From Candidatus Saccharimonadota bacterium (lineage in GTDB: Bacteria; Patescibacteriota; Saccharimonadia; Saccharimonadales; Saccharimonadaceae), in contig RYWJ01000001.1 in assembly GCA_003979185.1 (NCBI GenBank), positions 1 through 64,000 of the forward strand: 64,000 nt of DNA, read 5' to 3'. Positions 35,833-43,054 of this stretch are shown in pieces. Made by a program: the position numbers and the translations under genes. The notes below the pieces were generated by a model, which did not search any database, was not told the origin of the DNA, and saw nothing but the letters and a program-made list of their open reading frames with translations. The stretch's first letter is position 1; every line of letters starts with the position of its first letter.

Positions 35833-37035
35833 ATGAGTGAAAAAGTTGTCAAAAAAGAAGAAATAGAAAATGTTCAGCCTGATGTTTTGATTGTCGGCGC
35901 AGGGTTGTATGGCCTGACGATGGCGGAGCGGATCGCTAGCCGTTTGGGCAAGAAAGTTTTGCTGATCGACAGGCGTAGCCACATTGGTGGGAATTGCTAT
36001 TCCGAGTTTGATACGGAAACTGGTATTGAATGCCATAAGTATGGAGCACATCTCTTCCATACTTCGGACGAGCGAGTTTGGGAATATGTAAATCAATTCA
36101 CGACCTTTACAAACTATATCCACAAAGTCTATATTACGCATAATGGTGAGGTTTTCCCGATGCCGATTAACCTTGGCACGATTAACCAATTTTTCCATAC
36201 TGCTTACACGCCCGAGGAAGCGCGGGCGGAGATCGCTAAGCAGGCGGCGAGTGCGCCGATTGAGCCGCTAAATTTAGCCGAGCAGGGTGTTAAATTGATT
36301 GGTAAACCACTTTTTGATGCTTTTATCAAAAATTATACCGCTAAGCAGTGGCAAACTCCGGCTGAAGAATTGTCGCCAGAGATTATCAAGCGTTTGCCGG
36401 TGCGCTACAATTATAATAATAATTATTTCAAAGATACTCATGAAGGACTGCCGACTGCAGGTTATGAGGCTTGGTTCCAGAATATGATTAGCGCTTGTGG
36501 TGAGAATATCGAGATTCGGCTCAATGTCGACTATTTTGATGATCCAGAGATCAAGAAATTACGCAAAGCCAAGATTATGACGATCTACACTGGACCAATC
36601 GATAAGTTTTATGATTATAAATATGGTGAATTGAAGTGGCGCAGCATTGAGCTGGAGAAGGAGATCGTTGAGGTGGACGATTATCAGGGTTGCCCAGTGA
36701 TGAATTATGCCGACCTGAAGCAGAAATATACTCGTATTCATGAGTTTAAGCATTTCCACCCAGAGCGTACTGAAGACTGCTATGCTGAGGGATCTGGCAA
36801 GACGGTGATCTTTAAGGAATACAGTAAGACTTGGACGCGCGACGATGAGCCATATTATCCAGTGAATACGCTAGACGATCGCGAGAGGCTGGCACGCTAT
36901 AAAGATTTGGCAGATGATGAGACTAATATGATTTTTGGCGGACGATTGGGCGAATATGCATATTATGATATGGACAAGACGATTGCCTCGGCTTTGCAGA
37001 AGTTTGATGAGATCAAGGAAAAATTGGGTTCATGA
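35833..37035 (+). CDS. glf: UDP-galactopyranose mutase
   Basis: 400 residues. N-terminal FAD-binding fold VLIVGAGLYGLTMAERIA...VLLIDRRSHIGGNCY; mid-protein HKYGAHLFHTSD and VYITHNGEVFPMPINL; later WQTPAEELSPEIIKRLPVRYNYNNNYF and GGRLGEYAYYDMDKTI, all diagnostic of Glf. It converts UDP-galactopyranose to UDP-galactofuranose, implying Galf in the exported glycan. It overlaps the next GT2 gene by 4 nt (ATGA), so a Galf transferase is the natural guess for that neighbour. Confidence 0.96.
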   Translation: MSEKVVKKEEIENVQPDVLIVGAGLYGLTMAERIASRLGKKVLLIDRRSHIGGNCYSEFDTETGIECHKYGAHLFHTSDERVWEYVNQFTTFTNYIHKVYITHNGEVFPMPINLGTINQFFHTAYTPEEARAEIAKQAASAPIEPLNLAEQGVKLIGKPLFDAFIKNYTAKQWQTPAEELSPEIIKRLPVRYNYNNNYFKDTHEGLPTAGYEAWFQNMISACGENIEIRLNVDYFDDPEIKKLRKAKIMTIYTGPIDKFYDYKYGELKWRSIELEKEIVEVDDYQGCPVMNYADLKQKYTRIHEFKHFHPERTEDCYAEGSGKTVIFKEYSKTWTRDDEPYYPVNTLDDRERLARYKDLADDETNMIFGGRLGEYAYYDMDKTIASALQKFDEIKEKLGS

Positions 37036-38084
37036 GCAAAGTAAACTTGGGTGGTGGGCACTACTTACCGTTGATCTCGGTGATTGTGCCAGTTTATAAC
37101 GTCGCGAAGTTGCTAGAACGCTCAGTTGAGTCGATTCGTAAACAGATTTATCCAAACTTGGAGATTATCCTGGTTGATGATGGCTCGACGGATATGAGTG
37201 GGAGTTTTTGTGATGTTTATGCGAAAAAAGATCAACGCATTCGGGTAATTCACCAGTCTAATCAGGGTTTGTCGGCCGCACGTAACGCCGGTTTGAAGAT
37301 CGCGCAGGGTAAGTGGATTACGTTTGTGGATTCCGATGATTCCATACGTCCAGAAATGATCGATTTATTACATAAAATGTGCTATCAGAAGCGCACAAAA
37401 ATGTCGATCTGCGGTTTTTATGAGGTTAAAACTGAGGGTGGTGGCGAGCTGAAACTGCAGCAACAAGATCACGAAAAGGTCTTACCAACTTTTGACTGCA
37501 TCAAAGCTATGCTTTGTGAGGAAGGTTTTTCGATGTCAGCGTGGGGTAAACTCTATGCTAGAGAATTATTTGATTTGGTCAAATTTCCCGAGCGCCGTCT
37601 TTATGAGGACGTTGGTACTACTTACAAATTGGTATTACAATGTGATGAGATTGCTGTATCTTCTGTGAAGGCTTATAATTATTATCAAAATCAGAATTCC
37701 ATTACTAAGCAAAGCTTCAGTCTGCGAAAAATGGACTTGATTGATCTCACGGATCAAATGTGCGACGAGATTTTGCAATGGGGAAAGGCTTTGGACGGGA
37801 AAAGGCAAGCGCAATTACAATATCTCACTAAAAAACGTCGCATGCATGCACGCTTTAGCGTACTAAGGCAAATCGTGATGTTAGATCCGAAACAAAGTGA
37901 CATCGATGCCACATCCCTTAAACATGCCGAACAAGCCGTTATGAAGTATTTGCGCAAACACAAGCAAGATGTTCTCAAAAATCCGCTCGCTACTAAGCGC
38001 GATAAACTAGCAATGTACTCACTCTTGTGTGGAAAATCAGTTTTTCGCTATGCTTGGAAAAAATACGCCACCAAACATAAATAG
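37032..38084 (+). CDS. GT2 glycosyltransferase
   Basis: 350 residues. GT-A domain: LISVIVPVYNVAKLLERSVESIRKQ, LEIILVDDGSTDMSGSF, WITFVDSDDSIRPEM (DSDD metal site). The C-terminal region is basic and helical. Translationally coupled to glf through an ATGA overlap, so it may use UDP-Galf; specificity is inference from context. It is the last plus-strand gene before the converging galE. Confidence 0.88.
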   Translation: MSKVNLGGGHYLPLISVIVPVYNVAKLLERSVESIRKQIYPNLEIILVDDGSTDMSGSFCDVYAKKDQRIRVIHQSNQGLSAARNAGLKIAQGKWITFVDSDDSIRPEMIDLLHKMCYQKRTKMSICGFYEVKTEGGGELKLQQQDHEKVLPTFDCIKAMLCEEGFSMSAWGKLYARELFDLVKFPERRLYEDVGTTYKLVLQCDEIAVSSVKAYNYYQNQNSITKQSFSLRKMDLIDLTDQMCDEILQWGKALDGKRQAQLQYLTKKRRMHARFSVLRQIVMLDPKQSDIDATSLKHAEQAVMKYLRKHKQDVLKNPLATKRDKLAMYSLLCGKSVFRYAWKKYATKHK

Positions 38085-38128
38085 CGGCGATAAGCTCTGA
38101 GCACCACGTTTCCTTGATGCTGGGATGC

Positions 38129-38175
38129 AAATTAGCACCGCTAGTAAGCGATGCTAACTTATAAAGTGCTAATTT
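38129..38175. terminator. long-loop hairpin between convergent GT2 and galE
   Basis: AAATTAGCAC (38129-38138) pairs perfectly with GTGCTAATTT (38166-38175) around a 27-nt loop, between two converging genes. The stem core TTAGCAC recurs in other hairpins here. Confidence 0.5.
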
Positions 38176-38193
38176 CACGAACGTATAGTCATA

Positions 38194-39222
38194 TCAATTG
38201 CGGCCTTTAATTTCCAAGCCTTCGTGCTTGAGAAAGTTAATTGTGTCACACATAACGTCTTGGATTGATAATTCTGTTGTCCAGCCTAATTCTTTGGCGG
38301 CTAGACTTGGATCGGCGTAGAATCCAGCTAAGTCGCCAGCGCGACGCCCGACCACTTGGCAGGGTAACTTCGTACCACTTGCCTCATCAAAGGCTGCTAC
38401 CATCTCGAACACCGAATGTCCTTCACCAGAGCCAAGATTATAAATTTTTACGCCATTTTGCATATGCTGCAATGCGGCAAGATGACCTTTGGCGAGATCG
38501 ACAACATGGATAAAGTCACGGACACAGCTTCCGTCTGGAGTTGGATAATCATCTCCGTAAATTGACAATTCTGGGATCTCCCCAGTTGCAACTTTCATGA
38601 TGATTGGCATGAGATTGTTTGGTCGGTCGTTCGGGTCTTCACCCAGTAGTCCAGAGGAATGTGCGCCAACAGGATTGAAGTAACGCAGGATAGTAACCTC
38701 AAATTCTGGATCAGCGTGTGCAACATCCTTAAGAATCTGCTCAATCATTGACTTGGTCCAGCCGTATGGGTTAGTAATATCTTGACCAGTTGTCATGGTT
38801 TCGACATAAGCCTCTGCATCCTGCTCGCCATAAACTGTCGCAGAGGACGAGAAAATAATACGTTTTACGCCAAACTCTTGCATGCACTCTAAGAGGTTGA
38901 TCGTGCCGCCAAGGTTATTTTCATAATAGCGCAAAGGCTGCTCAACGGATTCAGCGACGGCCTTTAGGCCAGCAAAATGAATGACGGCTATATACTGAGT
39001 ATCTTGGAAAACTTTAGCCAAGGCTTCGGCATCGCGTAAATCTACATTGTAAAATTTAGGTTTTTTGCCAGTCAGCTGGGCGATTTTGTCTAAGACCTCC
39101 TGCTTACTATTATAGAGGTTGTCCAAAATTTCCACATCATAGCCAGCTTGCATAAGCTCCACTACGGTATGTGAGCCGATATATCCCGTACCCCCTGTAA
39201 CTAAAATTTTCCCTTGCTTCAT
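38194..39222 (-). CDS. galE: UDP-glucose 4-epimerase
   Basis: 342 residues of the extended SDR family. NAD-binding start ILVTGGTGYIGSHTVVELMQAGYDV, then IHFAGLKAVAESV, FSSSATVYGE (Ser), and the YxxxK catalytic pair in NPYGWTKSMIEQ. It supplies UDP-galactose, the substrate of Glf in the same locus. The minus-strand TACAAT (39231-39236 on plus as ATTGTA) ends 8 nt before the ATG, so the message may be leaderless. Converges with the GT2 gene. Confidence 0.96.
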   Translation of the reverse strand: MKQGKILVTGGTGYIGSHTVVELMQAGYDVEILDNLYNSKQEVLDKIAQLTGKKPKFYNVDLRDAEALAKVFQDTQYIAVIHFAGLKAVAESVEQPLRYYENNLGGTINLLECMQEFGVKRIIFSSSATVYGEQDAEAYVETMTTGQDITNPYGWTKSMIEQILKDVAHADPEFEVTILRYFNPVGAHSSGLLGEDPNDRPNNLMPIIMKVATGEIPELSIYGDDYPTPDGSCVRDFIHVVDLAKGHLAALQHMQNGVKIYNLGSGEGHSVFEMVAAFDEASGTKLPCQVVGRRAGDLAGFYADPSLAAKELGWTTELSIQDVMCDTINFLKHEGLEIKGRN

Positions 39223-39338
39223 ATGCTACTATTGTAGCATGATTATGGGTTTTGAGGCTATTAAGGTGTGCATTTGTTGTATCGATGTGATAGGATGCTT
39301 TTTATAACTCTAGCACTTTTTTCTCAGGTAAAAGTTGG

Positions 39339-39480
39339 TATAATACTACTAGGATTGAATATACTTATTTCTAATCCTAGTAAGGCAATCGCACACCCAA
39401 AGGGAACGAACCGAAACGCTAAGGCTCAGTTTGAGTATATTAGAACTATTGTTGCTAAAAAGATGCAATTTTGCTAAAAC
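39339..39480 (+). ncRNA. candidate structured RNA with pseudoknot-type pairing
   Basis: An extended -10 (TTGG-TATAAT, 39339-39344) is followed by ACTAGGATT (39348-39356), which pairs perfectly with AATCCTAGT (39373-39381). The loop between them holds AATATACT (39358-39365), complementary to AGTATATT (39434-39441) downstream, which is an H-type pseudoknot arrangement. The stretch between is A/G/C-rich and unlike the AT-rich spacers. A weak 69-codon reading frame covers the region but runs through the promoter. I do not recognise an RNA family. Confidence 0.4.
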
Positions 39481-39605
39481 TTCAAAAATTTGGAATACTA
39501 TGAAGAGGTAATAATAGTTCTCTTAAGCTATGGTTTATAATTTCTTTTGGTATGACGGTTGCCTTTTTGGTAATACCCCCTCACCACCCTTAACCCATAT
39601 ACTAT

Positions 39606-39893
39606 TTAGGTAGTAGCGACGCAGCGTACGGAGAAGCCGTCGTAACGGTTGTCGTTGAGGGTTGGGCCGACACTGGAGCTATTGAAGTTCAGGTTGTACG
39701 CGTAGGTACTAGAGTTGGCAGTACGTGACCAGTAGAGGCCGCTGGAGCCGACACGGTTCAGTGAGCCATTGTAGACGTACCCGGCATAAGGGAAGTTGTA
39801 GGGAGCAGAGCGGATCTTGTTAGAGCCGTCAGCGTTGTTAGCAATGCCAGCCGTGATAGTAAAACAGAAGATCCCCGCCTCCCTAGACGCCCT
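39606..39893 (-). pseudogene. start-less C-type-lectin-like (FISUMP/DGR-variable-region-like) cassette
   Basis: On the minus strand 95 codons are open between a TAG at 39896-39894 and the TAA at 39608-39606, with no ATG, GTG or TTG start and no usable upstream frame. The peptide has the pattern of Fibrobacter-major-paralogous-domain proteins and many diversity-generating-retroelement targets: YAGYVYNGSLNRVGSSGLYW, SRTANSSTYAYNLNF and the closing GFSVRCVATT. Codons end mostly in C and the stretch is much GC-richer than its surroundings. It is a fragment, a silent donor cassette, or a decayed gene. No reverse transcriptase is present in the window. Confidence 0.65.
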
Positions 39894-40196
39894 CTAACAC
39901 CCCGCTAAGTTCAAACCTTCCTCATACCAAGGTTTTCATAAAAATCGCTTAGAATGGCTCTAAATAGGCTTAAACGGGAAAATGATACCGCAAAATGGCT
40001 AAAATTCGTGGTTTTTGGCTAAAAGTGCTAGATTATACAATATTTCGTAACTTAAGTCAAAGCTAAGAGAAAATGTTGGTTTTAACGAAATATACTAGAC
40101 TCTTGTAACCAAACTAAAGTGTGAAAAAGCAAAAATTTCTAAATAAAGCTGTGGTTATTTTACTTGCCAGATCTTCTCTGACTCAGGGAATTATGC
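39894..40196. other. gene-free stretch upstream of the sugar transferase
   Basis: About 300 bp without a supportable gene. Only AT-rich sequence and the extended -10 element of the next gene are seen. Confidence 0.6.
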
Positions 40197-40202
40197 TATA
40201 AT
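40197..40202 (+). promoter_or_regulatory. extended -10 of the sugar-transferase operon
   Basis: TATGC-TATAAT with the box at 40197-40202, 9 nt before the ATG at 40212. The -35 is not clear. Confidence 0.55.
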
Positions 40203-40211
40203 ATACACTAT

Positions 40212-41639
40212 ATGAAACGGGATACAGGGTTAATTTTCCATGCTTTCTTGATTTTTGGCGATGCGTGTGCGATTTTGCTTTCATTTTTGGTGGGGTATTT
40301 CGTGCGGACGCACCTTGATCAGCGCCCGTTTTATTTTGATGCTAATCCGTGGCAATTTGTCTTGACGATGATGATTATGATACCGGTGTACTTGGTGATT
40401 CTGGCCACTTTTGGATTATATAATAAATCGGTGTTTTTAAGCCATAGCCGTTGGCATGAGGTGGGACGACTATTTTTAGCTTCGGTCATTGGCATGATGG
40501 CGATCATTACGTGTGATTTTTTCTTTGATTTGGACCTTTTCCCAGTACGCACGTTAGCTTTGTATACAATGGGATCATGCTTTATCTTGCTAAGCATTTT
40601 TCGTGGAGCAGTGCGTGCGGTTCGTAAGACCGCTCTGAAGCACAGTCGCAAAGCTGCCCTCAGGACTGTCGTGATCGGTAATACGAAAAATACTGAATAT
40701 TTGGCGGACTATATTGCGGGATATCCTGAACTAGGATATCACCTTTGCGGGATTGTGGCGGGGGCGAAATATATCCCAAAAGATTTGCGGCGCAAGCAGT
40801 ATTCTTCGCTCAAGGAAGCATTAAAAAAGTCTCGTCCAGATGTGATTTTTCAGACTGACAATAAGAGTACAGAATATGTCTATAAGCAGGCTGTCGATCG
40901 GCATTTGCTGTATTATTTTGTACCATCCAATGCTGCTTTGACATCGCAGATGGGTGAATTGGAGTTGATTGGACATATTCCAGCGATTATGGTGAGTGCG
41001 ACACCGTTAGCAGGTGGGGCGAAGTTTGTCAAACGCTGTGGTGATCTGCTGGTGGGTGGCTTGATTTTGTTGCTCGCTTTGATTCCAATGGCGCTGATCT
41101 GGATTATTGAAAAGCTTTCTGATCCTAAGACCTCGGCAGTTTATTCTGAGACAAGGCTGTCGCGTTTTGACAAGAAGTTCAAGATTTACAAATTTCGCTC
41201 GATGAAACCTGAGTACTGTGGTATTTCTCCGGAGGAGGCATTTACAAAAATGGGTAAGCCGCACTTGATCAAAGAATACCGAGAGAATGGCGATATGATC
41301 CCGAATGACCCGCGCATTACGAAATTGGGTAAGTTTTTACGCGCTACTTCGCTTGATGAGCTACCGCAGCTGTTCAACGTCGTGAGAGGCGACATTTCCT
41401 TAGTTGGACCACGAGCTTTGGTGCCGGGGGAACTACGCCATTATGGTGATCGTTCGTTACTCTTGTCGGTTAAATCTGGTTTGACTGGTTTAGCACAAGT
41501 TTCTGGCCGTCGCGACATTTCCTTTGAAGAGCGCCGAGCTTTGGACCTGTATTATATCCAGAACTGGTCAGTATGGTTGGATATACGCATCATTTTCCGA
41601 ACCATTGGCGCAGTACTATTACGAAAGGGTGCTCAATAA
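40212..41639 (+). CDS. polyprenyl-phosphate sugar-1-phosphate transferase (WbaP/CpsE-like)
   Basis: 475 residues. Four N-terminal membrane helices (about 10-120), a CoA-binding-like middle (about 140-260), a fifth helix (about 277-300), then the bacterial sugar transferase domain: FKIYKFRSMKPEYC, DPRITKLGKFLRATSLDELPQLFNVVRGDISLVGPRAL, KSGLTGLAQVSGRRDISFEERRALDLYYIQNWSVWLDIRIIFRT. It starts glycan synthesis by placing a sugar phosphate on undecaprenyl phosphate. Its stop shares a base with the following GT4 start (TAATG). Confidence 0.95.
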   Translation: MKRDTGLIFHAFLIFGDACAILLSFLVGYFVRTHLDQRPFYFDANPWQFVLTMMIMIPVYLVILATFGLYNKSVFLSHSRWHEVGRLFLASVIGMMAIITCDFFFDLDLFPVRTLALYTMGSCFILLSIFRGAVRAVRKTALKHSRKAALRTVVIGNTKNTEYLADYIAGYPELGYHLCGIVAGAKYIPKDLRRKQYSSLKEALKKSRPDVIFQTDNKSTEYVYKQAVDRHLLYYFVPSNAALTSQMGELELIGHIPAIMVSATPLAGGAKFVKRCGDLLVGGLILLLALIPMALIWIIEKLSDPKTSAVYSETRLSRFDKKFKIYKFRSMKPEYCGISPEEAFTKMGKPHLIKEYRENGDMIPNDPRITKLGKFLRATSLDELPQLFNVVRGDISLVGPRALVPGELRHYGDRSLLLSVKSGLTGLAQVSGRRDISFEERRALDLYYIQNWSVWLDIRIIFRTIGAVLLRKGAQ

Positions 41640-43054
41640 TGAGCCAAAAGCCCAAAAAAATAGCCCTGGTCTGTGATTGGCTAACCACGCCAGGCGGAGC
41701 GGAAAAGGTTCTATTAGAATTACACAAAATATATCCAGATGCGCCGATTTATACTTCGCAGTATAATCCGCAACAGCTTAATTGGTTCGATGATGCGGTA
41801 GTCAAAACGGGGTGGATGCAAGCTTTTCCGAGTAGCCTGCGAAAGGTCTTGGGACCTTTGCGGCAGTTGTATTTTAGTCACTTAGATTTGTCGGAGTATG
41901 ATCTGGTAATCTCAATAACAGGAGCTGAAGCGAAAGCAATCAAGGCACGAAAGCACCTCTGCTATTGTCATGTGCCGACGCAGTACTACTGGCAAATGTA
42001 TGATAAATACGTTGAAAATCCTGGCTTTGGTATTTTGAACCCGCTAGTGAGGTTGTGTTTTAGACTTTTAGTGAAGCCGTTACGCAAGGCGGATTATCGG
42101 TCAGCCCAAAAGCCTGATCAGTTTGTCACAATTTCCACTTATGCTCAGGCGCAAATTCAGCAATATTATAATCGTGATTCTGTGATTGTTGCTCCTCCAG
42201 TGGAGATTGATAAGTTTAAGCCTAGACAACACAATAAGAAATCTTCGTCAAAGGTTGCGATGGAAAGTTTTCCACAGAAAACATTGCGTTTATCCGCATT
42301 TTCTCCACAAAGCAAGGGTAATTTTTCCACCAAAGAGCCTGAGTTATCCACAAAAGAGCGTAGTTTCTCCACTATAAATAGGGAGTTATCCACCGACAAT
42401 GACCAGTTTTCCACAAGTTTTCCACCGGAAATCCACAGCAAGCAGGAAGAGGGGCAACAGCAAGACCCCTTTCCTAAGTATGCTTATCTTAAGAATCAAC
42501 CAGCCTCCAAGCCAGAGATTATCTGTCCTCAGCCTTCAGCCTACTATATTATCTCTTGTCGTCAGGTGACTTGGAAACGAGTAGACTTGGCGATCCAAGC
42601 CTGCCTAGAAGCAAAAGTCCCTCTGTTAGTGGTAGGAGACGGATCAGAGCGTGCGCGATTGTTGGAAATCGCAGGCGATTTGCCTTTGATTAAGTTCTTG
42701 CCTTGGACTCCGACGGAGGAGCTGGCGTTTTATCTGCAGAATGCAAAAGCATATATTTTTCCGAGTTTGGAGCCGTTTGGGATCGCGGCGGTGGAGGCTT
42801 TGGCGGCTGGATGCCCAGTGATTGCTTACCAAGATGGAGGTAGTCGGGACTTTATTCAGCCAGGGAAGAACGGCCTGTTGTTCCAAGAACAGAGCGTAGA
42901 CTCTTTGGTACAGACGATCAAGGAGTTTGAAACGCTAGAATTGGACCGTCAGACAATTATGAAGACAGCCAAAAGGTTTAGTGCGACGGTTTTTCGGCGG
43001 GGTATTAAAGAGCAAGTTGCTCAGCTAATGGCGTCAAAGGAGGGAAAATCATGA
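41639..43054 (+). CDS. GT4 glycosyltransferase with a DnaA-box-encoded insert
   Basis: 471 residues; start fixed by the TAATG overlap. Residues 1-205 are the N-terminal GT-B half (VCDWLTTPGGAEKVLLELHKIYPDAPIYTSQYNP, CHVPTQYYWQMYDKY). Residues 290-470 are the donor-binding half (YYIISCRQVTWKRVDLAIQACLEA, FPSLEPFGIAAVEALAAGCPVIAY with the E-x7-E motif). Between them, at about 210-266, lies a low-complexity S/T/F/P/E/K insert with repeating FST and LST triplets, encoded by TTTTCCAC and TTATCCAC repeats. The insert falls in the inter-domain linker, where it can be tolerated. Probably a mannosyl- or similar transferase early in glycan assembly. Confidence 0.92.
   Translation: MSQKPKKIALVCDWLTTPGGAEKVLLELHKIYPDAPIYTSQYNPQQLNWFDDAVVKTGWMQAFPSSLRKVLGPLRQLYFSHLDLSEYDLVISITGAEAKAIKARKHLCYCHVPTQYYWQMYDKYVENPGFGILNPLVRLCFRLLVKPLRKADYRSAQKPDQFVTISTYAQAQIQQYYNRDSVIVAPPVEIDKFKPRQHNKKSSSKVAMESFPQKTLRLSAFSPQSKGNFSTKEPELSTKERSFSTINRELSTDNDQFSTSFPPEIHSKQEEGQQQDPFPKYAYLKNQPASKPEIICPQPSAYYIISCRQVTWKRVDLAIQACLEAKVPLLVVGDGSERARLLEIAGDLPLIKFLPWTPTEELAFYLQNAKAYIFPSLEPFGIAAVEALAAGCPVIAYQDGGSRDFIQPGKNGLLFQEQSVDSLVQTIKEFETLELDRQTIMKTAKRFSATVFRRGIKEQVAQLMASKEGKS
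42268..42437 (+). repeat. in-gene array of DnaA-box-like 9-mers (TTTTCCAC orientation)
   Basis: Within 170 bp of the GT4 gene: TTTTCCACA (42268), TTATCCGCA (42290), TTCTCCACA (42301), TTTTCCACC (42323), TTATCCACA (42344, perfect consensus), TTTCTCCAC (about 42364), TTATCCACC (42386), TTTTCCACA (42407), TTTTCCACC (42418) and AAATCCACA near 42430. All are on the coding strand, opposite in orientation to the array in wzt. Confidence 0.88.

Noticed and set aside
39268..39477. 69-codon plus-strand frame upstream of the lectin-like cassette
   Set aside because: It runs through the TATAAT box and the pseudoknot pairing, lacks an RBS, and its peptide has no recognisable feature.
39606..39893. Complete diversity-generating retroelement
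   Set aside because: Only a target-like end is present; no reverse transcriptase, accessory protein or second template-like copy occurs within the window.
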